A stretch of 13,479 nucleotides of DNA. Origin: Lachnospiraceae bacterium (GTDB taxonomy: Bacteria > Bacillota > Clostridia > Lachnospirales > Lachnospiraceae). The position numbers and the translations under genes are program-made. The notes beneath the pieces are model-generated. The model worked only from the letters and a program-made list of their open reading frames with translations. It did no database searches and was not told where the DNA came from. Shown here in pieces: positions 6,367-13,062 of this stretch. Numbering within the stretch: the stretch's first letter is position 1; each line of letters begins with the position of its first letter. The DNA is taken from NCBI GenBank assembly GCA_021205045.1, contig JAJPYH010000283.1:1-13479 (forward strand), given 5' to 3'.

Positions 6367-7707
6367 ATGGCAAAGAAATCTTCATACCCTATCGTAGCAG
6401 TGGTAGGCAGGCCCAACGTAGGAAAATCCACATTTTTTAACGTTATGGCCGGATCCAATATATCTATTGTAAAAGACACGCCGGGAATCACACGGGACCG
6501 TATTTACGCGGACGTATCCTGGCTGAATTATCATTTTACCCTGGTGGACACCGGCGGCATTGAGCCGGACAGCAAGGACATTATTTTATCTCAGATGCGT
6601 TCTCAGGCGCAGATCGCCATTGACACCGCGGATGTGATTTTATTCATGGTGGATGTAAAGCAGGGCCTGGTGGACACTGACGGAAAGGTGGCGGACATGC
6701 TGCGCCGCAGCAAAAAGCCGGTGCTTTTAGTGGTCAATAAGGTGGACGCGCCCGTGAAACAGATGGCGGACGTTTATGAGTTTTACAATCTGGGGATTGG
6801 CGATCCCTGGCCTGTCTCCAGCGTTAACCGCACCGGAATTGGCGATATGCTGGACGAGCTGGTGAAGTATCTGCCGGAGGAGGCCGAGACCGGGGAGGAG
6901 GACGATCGGACCCGTGTTGCCATCGTGGGGAAGCCCAATGTGGGGAAATCCTCCCTGATCAATAAGCTTCTGGGAGAGGAACGCCTGATTGTGTCCGACA
7001 TCGCGGGCACCACCAGGGACGCGGTGGATACGGAAGTGACATATCATGGAAAACCCTATATTTTTATTGACACGGCGGGCGTTCGGCGCAAAAATAAGAT
7101 CAAGGAAGATCTGGAGCGTTATATGATCATCCGCGCGGTATCTGCCATAGAGAGGGCTGATGTGGTAGTGCTGATGATCGACGCTACCGAAGGCGTCACC
7201 GAACAGGACGCCAAGATCGCCGGGATCGCTCACGAGCGGGGCAAGGCCATCATCGTGGCGGTCAATAAATGGGACGCGATAGAAAAGAATGATAAGACCA
7301 TTTACCGCTTCCAGGAGAAAATCCGTCAGACCCTGTCCTTTATGTCCTACGCCGAGATTGTCTTTATTTCTGCACTGACCGGACAAAGGCTGGGAAAGCT
7401 CTATGAGACCATTGATATGGTGGCGGCCAACCATGCCATGCGGATTTCCACAGGGGTGCTCAACGAGATCCTGGCGGAAGCCGCGGCCATGCAGCAGCCT
7501 CCTTCTGACAAGGGAAAGCGCCTTCGCATGTATTATATCACGCAGGTATCCGTGAAGCCGCCCACCTTTGTGATTTTTGTCAATGACAGGGAGCTGATGC
7601 ACTTTTCCTACACCAGATATATTGAAAATAAGATCCGGGAGGCCTTTGGCTTCAGAGGCACACCGCTTCATTTCATCATCAGAGAGAGAAGCAAAAAGGA
7701 GCAATAA
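6367..7707 (+). CDS. der: Ribosome assembly GTPase Der (EngA)
   Basis: Der is a GTPase with two tandem G domains that helps mature the 50S ribosomal subunit; it is essential in most bacteria. The 446 residues match the family length. The first G domain has GRPNVGKST (14-22), DTPGITRDR (37-45), DTGG (61-64) and NKVD (124-127). The second has GKPNVGKSS from 188, AGTTRDA, DTAGVRRK and NKWD (300-303). The KH-like C-terminal domain ends in the family's FRGTPLHFIIRERSK stretch. ATG 6367 follows AGAGG. It is the first gene of a probable operon with plsY, two bases downstream, and possibly gpsA. Confidence 0.97.
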   Translation: MAKKSSYPIVAVVGRPNVGKSTFFNVMAGSNISIVKDTPGITRDRIYADVSWLNYHFTLVDTGGIEPDSKDIILSQMRSQAQIAIDTADVILFMVDVKQGLVDTDGKVADMLRRSKKPVLLVVNKVDAPVKQMADVYEFYNLGIGDPWPVSSVNRTGIGDMLDELVKYLPEEAETGEEDDRTRVAIVGKPNVGKSSLINKLLGEERLIVSDIAGTTRDAVDTEVTYHGKPYIFIDTAGVRRKNKIKEDLERYMIIRAVSAIERADVVVLMIDATEGVTEQDAKIAGIAHERGKAIIVAVNKWDAIEKNDKTIYRFQEKIRQTLSFMSYAEIVFISALTGQRLGKLYETIDMVAANHAMRISTGVLNEILAEAAAMQQPPSDKGKRLRMYYITQVSVKPPTFVIFVNDRELMHFSYTRYIENKIREAFGFRGTPLHFIIRERSKKEQ

Positions 7708-7709
7708 TC

Positions 7710-8363
7710 GTGGGAAGAATCATTTGTCTGCTCCTCGGCTATGCGCTGGGGAATTTTCAGACTGCCTACATTATAGGCAGAATTCATCACATTGATATCC
7801 GGGAGTATGGGAGCCATAACTCCGGCACCACCAACGCGCTGCGGGTGATGGGCAGGAAAACGGGGATGCTTGTACTTTTGGTAGATATCCTGAAGTGCGG
7901 GATTGCCATCGGACTGACAAGGCTGTTATTTGGCTCAACCCACGGGGATATTATTTACGTACTGATGATGTATGCTGTGACCGGCACCATTATGGGCCAT
8001 AATTTTCCCATTGTGATGGGATTTAAGGGAGGAAAAGGCATTGCCTGCACTGCCGGGATGGTCTTTTTTTACCATACATACCTGATTCCGGCGGAAGTGA
8101 TCGTTTTCTTCAGTCTCTTTTTTACGACCCATTATGTGTCTTTGTGCTCTCTCGCGTCGTACACGCTTCTGCTGGTTCAGATTATCATTCTGGGGCAGCG
8201 CGGTTTTCTGGGAGCTCTGAGTGCACTGCAGCTTGGGGAGATTTACGGACTGACCTTTTTCCTGACGGTGATGGCTTACTGGAAGCACAGAGAGAACATC
8301 AAACGGCTTCTTTCTCATACAGAGCATAAGACATACTTATCAAAGAAGCACAGAACGGAGTGA
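7710..8363 (+). CDS. plsY: Glycerol-3-phosphate acyltransferase PlsY
   Basis: PlsY is an integral membrane enzyme that moves an acyl group from acyl-phosphate to glycerol 3-phosphate, making lysophosphatidic acid, the first step of phospholipid synthesis. The 217 residues contain several hydrophobic segments. All three family motifs are visible: SHNSGTTNALR (35-45), GHNFPIVMGFKGGKG (96-110) and the cytoplasmic WKHRENIKRLL (191-201) near the C-terminus. The first motif has SGTTN where PGATN is commoner. The start is GTG 7710, with AAGGAG inside the end of der, so translation is probably coupled to der. GpsA, just downstream, makes its substrate. Confidence 0.95.
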   Translation: MGRIICLLLGYALGNFQTAYIIGRIHHIDIREYGSHNSGTTNALRVMGRKTGMLVLLVDILKCGIAIGLTRLLFGSTHGDIIYVLMMYAVTGTIMGHNFPIVMGFKGGKGIACTAGMVFFYHTYLIPAEVIVFFSLFFTTHYVSLCSLASYTLLLVQIIILGQRGFLGALSALQLGEIYGLTFFLTVMAYWKHRENIKRLLSHTEHKTYLSKKHRTE

Positions 8364-8427
8364 GCAGGTGCGCGTAATGCGGCAGTTTGTATGCATCAGG
8401 CAGTTATTGTCAAAGTAAAATAATCCG

Positions 8428-8444
8428 TTGCCTGCCGCAGGCAA
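8428..8444 (+). promoter_or_regulatory. Hairpin just upstream of the gpsA ribosome binding site
   Basis: TTGCCTG (8428-8434) and CAGGCAA (8438-8444) form a perfect seven-base-pair stem with a three-base loop, ending only a few bases before AAGGAG. It could tune translation of gpsA or protect a processed 5' end. A TAAAAT at 8416-8421 might be a -10 box, but I find no matching -35. The 97-base plsY-gpsA gap holds nothing else I recognise. Confidence 0.4.
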
Positions 8445-8460
8445 TGAAAAGGAGTAAAAC

Positions 8461-9477
8461 ATGGCGAAAGTCGGAGTCATCGGGGCGGGCGGCTGGGGAA
8501 CAGCCCTGTCCGTTCTTCTGGCACAGAATCAGCATGAGGTAACCCTCTGGTCCATTGTGGACGCGGAGGTTCAGATGCTGAATGAATACAGGGAACAGAA
8601 GGAAAAGCTGCCGGGAGTTATTCTTCCGGAGAGTGTGCAAGTCACCGGAGATCTGGAAGCTTCCGTGAAAGGAATGGATCTGGTGGTGCTGGCGGTGCCT
8701 TCTGTTTATATCCGTTCCACTGCGGCCAGCTGCGCCCCGTATGTTGCGAAGGGGCAGGTGGTGCTGAATGTGGCAAAGGGCATTGAGGAGGCGACTCTGA
8801 TGCCCATGGCGGATGTGATTGAGCAGGAAATTCCCCAGGCGGATGTGGCGGTCATGTCCGGCCCTACCCACGCGGAGGAAGTAGGAATCGGAATGCCCAC
8901 CACCATTGTTGTTGGCGCAAAGAGCCGGCAGACCGCGGCTTTCATTCAGAATATTTTTATGAATGAAAGATTTCGGGTATATATCAGCTCCGATATGCTG
9001 GGCATTGAGCTGGGCGGCTCCCTGAAGAATGTAGTGGCTCTGGCGGCCGGTATTGCGGATGGCCTGGGATACGGCGACAATACCAAGGCGGCGCTGATCA
9101 CCAGGGGACTGGCGGAGATCACAAGGCTGGGAATCGCCATGGGAGGAAGAGCGGAGACCTTCGGCGGGCTGACCGGCATGGGGGATCTGATTGTGACCTG
9201 CGCTTCCGTGCATTCGAGAAACCGCAGGGCCGGATATCTGATCGGTCAGGGCTATACCTGCGAGCAGGCCATGGCGGAGGTGAAGATGGTGGTGGAGGGC
9301 GTTTACAGTGCCAGAGCCGCGATTATGCTGGGACGCAGATATGACGTCAGGCTGCCGATTATTGAGGAAGTGAACGCCGTCTTATTTGAGGGCAGGAGCG
9401 CCAGGGAGGCAGTCAGCAACCTGATGCTTCGGGATAAGCGGGTGGCATACCCGGTGGTGGACTGGAACCGGCCCTGA
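8461..9477 (+). CDS. gpsA: NAD(P)-dependent glycerol-3-phosphate dehydrogenase
   Basis: GpsA reduces dihydroxyacetone phosphate to glycerol 3-phosphate in the cytoplasm and so feeds PlsY and membrane lipid synthesis. The 338 residues match the family. A Rossmann fold opens with VGVIGAGGWGTAL (4-16). K106 in NVAKGIE and K189 in GSLKNV are the expected active-site lysines. The substrate-binding signature GDNTKAALITRG lies at 205-216, and GPTHAEE at 134-140. ATG 8461 follows AAGGAG. In many sporulating relatives spoIVA follows gpsA; here a metallo-beta-lactamase-fold gene follows instead. Confidence 0.97.
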   Translation: MAKVGVIGAGGWGTALSVLLAQNQHEVTLWSIVDAEVQMLNEYREQKEKLPGVILPESVQVTGDLEASVKGMDLVVLAVPSVYIRSTAASCAPYVAKGQVVLNVAKGIEEATLMPMADVIEQEIPQADVAVMSGPTHAEEVGIGMPTTIVVGAKSRQTAAFIQNIFMNERFRVYISSDMLGIELGGSLKNVVALAAGIADGLGYGDNTKAALITRGLAEITRLGIAMGGRAETFGGLTGMGDLIVTCASVHSRNRRAGYLIGQGYTCEQAMAEVKMVVEGVYSARAAIMLGRRYDVRLPIIEEVNAVLFEGRSAREAVSNLMLRDKRVAYPVVDWNRP

Positions 9478-9555
9478 CTGGTGACGGAAGGGGTCTGGAA
9501 TGCGGCGTCAGATGTGAGGAGTGTTTTTCAGCCTGTCTGAAAAGAAGGAGGCAAT

Positions 9556-10302
9556 ATGAAAGTTACCTACACAGGACAGAGTGGATATGTGGTTGAGACG
9601 GGAATTGCGAATATTGTGTTTGATTTTTGCGGCGGAAAGCTGCCTGAGCTTCATGAGGACACGCCATTGCTGGTATTTGTCTCCCATGACAGTGAGCGTC
9701 ATTTCGACCCGGAGATTTTTTCCTTTGCCTCAAAGTTCCGGAGTGTACAGTATTTTCTTTCTCATGACATTTTGCTGACGGAGGAGCTTTTAAGGCAGTA
9801 CGGCATCACCAGGAGTCTGCAGAGAAAGATATCCTTCCTGCCGGAGGGGGTGCGCCGTGTTATTCCCTTAAGAGGAGAGAGCGGTGAAAATGACTATATC
9901 ATTTTTGAGACCGTCAAGACCTGCGGGGAGGGCATTGCCTGGCTTTTAAATGTGGCTGGAAAACGCATCTATTATGCCGGCGATATGAACTGGTGGGTCT
10001 GGGAGAATGACTCCAGACAGGTCTTTAATCAACGCACCGCCAGGTTCAAATATTACATGGAAAAGCTCTATGACAGGGATATTTTTCTGGCCTTTGCCAA
10101 TCTGAATCCTGATCAGGGAAAGTACAGTCGCCTGGGGATTGAATATCTGCTGAATACCGCATCGGTAGCCAATGTGGTGCCCATGGGTTTTGGAGAGAAC
10201 GGGGCGGAGGTGCTTACATACGAGCGGGAGCGCAGGACGAAGAACCTGCCGTCGAATATCATTGCTCTGACAAGGCCGGAGGAGACGGCTGTTCCCGAAT
10301 AA
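9556..10302 (+). CDS. Metallo-beta-lactamase-fold protein with degenerate metal site
   Basis: The 248-residue protein resembles the UlaG-like branch of the metallo-beta-lactamase superfamily: an opening YTGQSGYVVE, VFVSH in place of the usual first metal motif, and YYAGDMNWW (139-147) with the bridging D143. The normal SHxHxDH motif reads SHDSERH (43-49), keeping H44 and H49 but with serine and arginine where the second histidine and the aspartate belong. The late histidine of the usual PMHF motif is glycine (PMGFGEN, 209-215). Hydrolase activity is therefore doubtful, and a binding or structural role is possible. ATG 9556 follows AAGGAGG. It stands 78 bases after gpsA with no clear terminator between, so it may belong to the same transcript. 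The natural substrate is unknown. Confidence 0.8.
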   Translation: MKVTYTGQSGYVVETGIANIVFDFCGGKLPELHEDTPLLVFVSHDSERHFDPEIFSFASKFRSVQYFLSHDILLTEELLRQYGITRSLQRKISFLPEGVRRVIPLRGESGENDYIIFETVKTCGEGIAWLLNVAGKRIYYAGDMNWWVWENDSRQVFNQRTARFKYYMEKLYDRDIFLAFANLNPDQGKYSRLGIEYLLNTASVANVVPMGFGENGAEVLTYERERRTKNLPSNIIALTRPEETAVPE

Positions 10303-10315
10303 ATCATAGAAATTA

Positions 10316-10369
10316 TTCACAAAAATCATCAGGTAAAATTTGTGTAAAGTCACGAAATTTTTCTGTGAA
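10316..10369 (+). repeat. AT-rich imperfect inverted repeat upstream of the CarD promoter
   Basis: TTCACA and AAAAT (10316-10326) are complementary to ATTTT and TGTGAA (10357-10361 and 10364-10369), with a two-base bulge. It lies between the stop of the metallo-beta-lactamase gene and the -10 of the next promoter. It may be a weak terminator or a protein-binding site; no U-tract follows directly. Confidence 0.3.
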
Positions 10370-10382
10370 AAAGAAAAAAGCT

Positions 10383-10411
10383 TTTTAAATTCGGATAAAA
10401 AGGGGTATAAT
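10383..10411 (+). promoter_or_regulatory. Predicted promoter of the CarD-family gene
   Basis: A perfect TATAAT is at 10406-10411, with a poor -35 (TTTTAA, 10383-10388) at 17 bases. The same stretch can also be read as TTTTAA, 14 bases, GGGTAT (10403-10408), close to the general-stress sigma-B pattern. Sigma-A is the safer reading. Confidence 0.55.
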
Positions 10412-10470
10412 TGTAAATAGGTAGAAATAGAATTGATTTATGTGGGTAATTTCAGAAGGAGGGAAGCAGA

Positions 10471-10974
10471 ATGAGATTTGAAACAGGTATGCTCGTGGTA
10501 CATCCGGTGTATGGCGTCTGCAAAGTGGAGCATATCGGACCCGTGGATGTGAAGCTGGATAAGTCGCAGCGGTCTTTTTACCGGCTGGCGCCGGTGTATG
10601 ATTCGAAGAGTACGCTTTATGTCCATGTGGAAGTTGAGAATTTTTATCTTCGTCCGGTGATGACAAGACAGAGCGCGGAGGAGCTTGTCAGTCAGATTCC
10701 GACGATGGAACCCGACAAAATCACGAATGAAAAGGAACGGGAAAAGATTTTCAAGGAAATGCTTCACACCGGGGATCACAGAGATACCATCCGTGTGATC
10801 AAAACGATTTACAAGCGTCGGCAGGATCGGATGCGCGCCGGCAAGAAAAATATGTCCATGGATGAGAAATATCTGGGGATTGCACGGGATCGTTTAAACG
10901 GCGAGCTTGCGGTGGCCCTGGGGATCGAGAAGAGCGGCGTGGACGCCTACATTTCTGATATGCTCGAAAAGTAG
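10471..10974 (+). CDS. CarD/CdnL-family RNA polymerase-binding transcription regulator
   Basis: CarD-family proteins bind the RNA polymerase beta subunit through an N-terminal Tudor-like domain, shared with the Mfd/TRCF repair factor, and stabilise open promoter complexes through a helical C-terminal domain. The 167 residues show the N-terminal signature GMLVVHPVYGVCKVEHI (6-22), the strand-rich region to about residue 65, and a charged helical region from about 70. The C-terminus has RRQDRMRAGKKNMSMDEKY, a stretch often seen in clostridial members. ATG 10471 follows AGAAGGAGGG. It is flanked by its own promoter and a terminator, so it appears to be a single-gene unit. Its effects in Clostridia are less well known than in mycobacteria or Myxococcus. 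Confidence 0.88.
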   Translation: MRFETGMLVVHPVYGVCKVEHIGPVDVKLDKSQRSFYRLAPVYDSKSTLYVHVEVENFYLRPVMTRQSAEELVSQIPTMEPDKITNEKEREKIFKEMLHTGDHRDTIRVIKTIYKRRQDRMRAGKKNMSMDEKYLGIARDRLNGELAVALGIEKSGVDAYISDMLEK

Positions 10975-10995
10975 GAGACTGAATATAAACGGGAA

Positions 10996-11040
10996 GGACT
11001 CACAGACACAGAAAAGCTGTCTGTGAGTTCATTTGATTTC
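10996..11040 (+). terminator. Rho-independent terminator after the CarD-family gene
   Basis: GGACTCACAGACA (10996-11008) pairs with TGTCTGTGAGTTC (11018-11030) over 13 positions with one G-T pair. A moderately T-rich tail (ATTTGATTTC) follows. The strong stem and its position 20 bases after the stop support termination; the tail is weak. Confidence 0.7.
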
Positions 11041-11050
11041 AGGCTTCCTG

Positions 11051-11118
11051 CGGGTAAGAATATTTTCACCGCATTTTCGTTACCCGGTCCGCGGATTCCT
11101 CCTTGACTATTTACCGGG
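11051..11118 (+). promoter_or_regulatory. Repeated TTACC motifs around the yicC promoter
   Basis: CGGGTAA (11051-11057) is the inverse of TTACCCG (11080-11086), and TTACCGGG recurs at 11111-11118, inside the promoter spacer. Three related half-sites, one inverted, could be an operator for the yicC-gmk-rpoZ-rimO transcript, or the first two could form a hairpin. No regulator is identified. Confidence 0.3.
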
Positions 11119-11131
11119 ATTTTACTATACT
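11103..11131 (+). promoter_or_regulatory. Predicted sigma-A promoter of the yicC-gmk-rpoZ-rimO operon
   Basis: TTGACT (11103-11108) and TATACT (11126-11131) are exactly 17 bases apart, each with five of six consensus bases. A nearby TATAAT at 11131-11136 would leave 22 bases and is less likely. The transcript would start near 11138, about 60 bases before the yicC start. Confidence 0.75.
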
Positions 11132-11196
11132 ATAATCTGGCATGCGGCAAAGCAATGGAGAATTTGCAGAAGGGTCGTCTGCCGGAGGGGCAACAC

Positions 11197-12075
11197 ATGA
11201 TTAAAAGTATGACAGGCTTTGGCCGCAGTGAGCTGATGGTTGACAGCCGCAAATATACCGTGGAGATCAAATCGGTCAATCATAAATATCTTGATGTGAC
11301 GGTCAAGCTGCCCAGGAAGCTGACATCCCTGGAAATTCCGATCCGCAATGAACTCAAGAGGTATGCCTCCAGAGGAAAGGTCGATATTTTTATTTCCATG
11401 GAGGATTATTCTGAAGCCACAGTCAGCGTGAAATATAATCGCCGGATCGCGGAAGAGTATCTGGAATATTTTCGACAGATGTCACAGGAATTTTCTCTGA
11501 AGGATGATACGGGAGTGTCCCTTCTGTCCAGATGCCCGGAGGTTTTTTCCTTAGAGGAGACGCCGGTGGATGAGGAAGAGCTGTGGCAGGATCTGAAGCG
11601 TGCGTTTACCATGGCCGCGGAGCAGTTTGCGGTTTCCCGCAGCGTGGAGGGTGAGCACCTTCGGGACGATCTTCTCATGAAGCTGGATGAGATGGAGGGG
11701 CTTGTGGACTTTATTGAGGAGCGTTCTCCGCAGATCATTCAGGAATATCAGCAGAGGCTGCGTGAGAAGGTGGAGGCGGCTCTGGCGGATGCGTCGGTTG
11801 ATGAAAACCGTCTTCTGACAGAGGTTGCGATCTTTGCGGACAGAAGCTGTGTGGATGAGGAGCTGGTACGCCTTCGCAGCCACATACATACTGCCCGTGA
11901 GTCTTTAATGCAGGGCGGCAATGTGGGGCGCAGTCTGGATTTTATTGCCCAGGAGATGAACCGGGAGGCCAATACCACTTTGTCCAAATCCTCCGATCTG
12001 GAGATTACCAATCACGCGATTCTGCTGAAAACCGGTATTGAAAAGATCCGGGAGCAGATTCAGAACTTAGAGTAG
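11197..12075 (+). CDS. YicC/YloC-family endoribonuclease
   Basis: YicC-family proteins are endoribonucleases conserved across bacteria; E. coli YicC takes part in decay of small RNAs. The 292 residues begin with the family signature MIKSMTGFGRSE and end with the matching KTGIEKIREQIQNLE, and EMNREANTTLSKSSD near the C-terminus is also characteristic. I choose ATG 11197 because GGAGGGG (11184-11190) is well spaced and the protein then matches the family start; the in-frame ATG at 11155 lacks a ribosome binding site and would lie almost at the predicted transcription start. It is the first gene of an operon. Nine bases separate it from gmk, leaving no room for the remA (DUF370) gene often found between them in related Firmicutes. 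Confidence 0.93.
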   Translation: MIKSMTGFGRSELMVDSRKYTVEIKSVNHKYLDVTVKLPRKLTSLEIPIRNELKRYASRGKVDIFISMEDYSEATVSVKYNRRIAEEYLEYFRQMSQEFSLKDDTGVSLLSRCPEVFSLEETPVDEEELWQDLKRAFTMAAEQFAVSRSVEGEHLRDDLLMKLDEMEGLVDFIEERSPQIIQEYQQRLREKVEAALADASVDENRLLTEVAIFADRSCVDEELVRLRSHIHTARESLMQGGNVGRSLDFIAQEMNREANTTLSKSSDLEITNHAILLKTGIEKIREQIQNLE

Positions 12076-12084
12076 GAGCTCATT

Positions 12085-12708
12085 ATGGACCAGAAGGGAA
12101 TTTTGATTGTAGTCAGCGGTTTCGCAGGCACAGGAAAAGGCACCATCATGAAAAGGCTCCTGCAAAAATATGCGGACAATTACGCGCTGAGCGTTTCCAT
12201 GACCACCCGCGCTCCCAGACCCGGGGAGCAGGAGGGAGTGGAGTATTTTTTCACCGACAGGGAAGCCTTTGAGAAAAAAATCGCGGAGGGAGGCCTGATT
12301 GAGTATGCCTCCTACTGCGGCAATTATTATGGTACTCCCAGAGAGTATGTGAAGAGCCAGATGGAGGCGGGGAAGGATGTGATCCTGGAGATTGAGGTCC
12401 AGGGAGCCCTTCAGGTGAAGGAGAAATATCCGGAAACTGTACTGATGTTTGTGGTGCCGCCCAGCGCGCGGACTCTCTATGAGAGAATCCGGGGCAGGGG
12501 AACGGAGACGGATGAGGTGATTTCAGCCAGAATGCACAGGGCTGTGGAGGAATGTGAGTATATTCCCGGGTATGATTATCTTCTTGTCAATGACGATCTG
12601 GAAACCTGTGTGGAACAGATGCATCACATTATTTCATCAGAGAAAATGTCCGTGGCAAGAAATGTCGCTTTTATAGAAGAAATCAGCAGCGAATTGCAGG
12701 AACTGTAG
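12085..12708 (+). CDS. gmk: Guanylate kinase
   Basis: The enzyme phosphorylates GMP to GDP using ATP, an essential step in guanine nucleotide supply that also affects (p)ppGpp metabolism. The 207 residues are of normal length. The P-loop is GFAGTGKGT (12-20), a variant of the usual GPSGAGKGT. The GMP-binding region SMTTRAPRPGEQEGVEYFF lies at 39-56, YGTPREYV follows near 75-85, and EIEVQGALQVK carries the catalytic-core acidic residue. The lid arginines are in RIRGRGTET. GGAG precedes ATG 12085. Coupling to yicC and rpoZ is a conserved arrangement in Firmicutes. Confidence 0.97.
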   Translation: MDQKGILIVVSGFAGTGKGTIMKRLLQKYADNYALSVSMTTRAPRPGEQEGVEYFFTDREAFEKKIAEGGLIEYASYCGNYYGTPREYVKSQMEAGKDVILEIEVQGALQVKEKYPETVLMFVVPPSARTLYERIRGRGTETDEVISARMHRAVEECEYIPGYDYLLVNDDLETCVEQMHHIISSEKMSVARNVAFIEEISSELQEL

Positions 12709-12813
12709 ACGGAAATTTTCGGTATCTGCCGTTTCACGGTCAGGGGAAAGGCTTATGTGTTTCTGACGTGTGGAAAGGGAAAACGAAAGCAGAGGAAAGA
12801 GAGGAAGAATATC

Positions 12814-13056
12814 ATGTTACATCCATCATACGTGGAGCTTATGGAAGTTGTCAATAAGGGAGCGGATCAGGACGAGCCGCTGGTGAACAGCCGTTATTCC
12901 ATTGTTATGGCCACCGCCAAGAGGGCGCGTCAGATTGTGGACGGTTCTGAACCCAGGTCAATTGCCAGGGCTGATAATGCTCTGAGCATTGCGGTGCAGG
13001 AGCTTTACGACGGCGAGGTCAGGATTATTTCAGACGAGCAAGAGCAGGATAATTGA
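12814..13056 (+). CDS. rpoZ: DNA-directed RNA polymerase omega subunit
   Basis: Omega helps assemble and stabilise RNA polymerase by wrapping the end of the beta-prime subunit. The 80 residues begin MLHPSYVEL and contain the family core NSRYSIVMATAKRARQI (25-41) followed by an alanine-rich helix near 50-65; the C-terminus is acidic. ATG 12814 is chosen because GAGGAAG lies 6-12 bases upstream and the protein then has the family start; a longer open frame from GTG 12757 adds only basic, unconserved residues. The 105 bases after gmk show no terminator, so it probably shares the yicC-gmk transcript. Confidence 0.92.
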   Translation: MLHPSYVELMEVVNKGADQDEPLVNSRYSIVMATAKRARQIVDGSEPRSIARADNALSIAVQELYDGEVRIISDEQEQDN

Positions 13057-13062
13057 TGTCCC

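Noticed and set aside
6727..7704. Long minus-strand open frame within der
   Set aside because: It is a mirror of a highly conserved coding region; its translation is rich in His, Gly and Pro without domain motifs.
8410..9213. 267-residue minus-strand open frame over gpsA
   Set aside because: It is a shadow of gpsA with low-complexity His/Gln/Arg content and no recognisable start signal or domain.
11155..11196. Longer start for yicC at ATG 11155
   Set aside because: It has no ribosome binding site, lies almost on the predicted transcription start, and adds residues absent from the family.
12757..12813. N-terminal extension of rpoZ from GTG 12757
   Set aside because: The extension is a Lys/Arg-rich run unlike omega, while ATG 12814 has a proper ribosome binding site.
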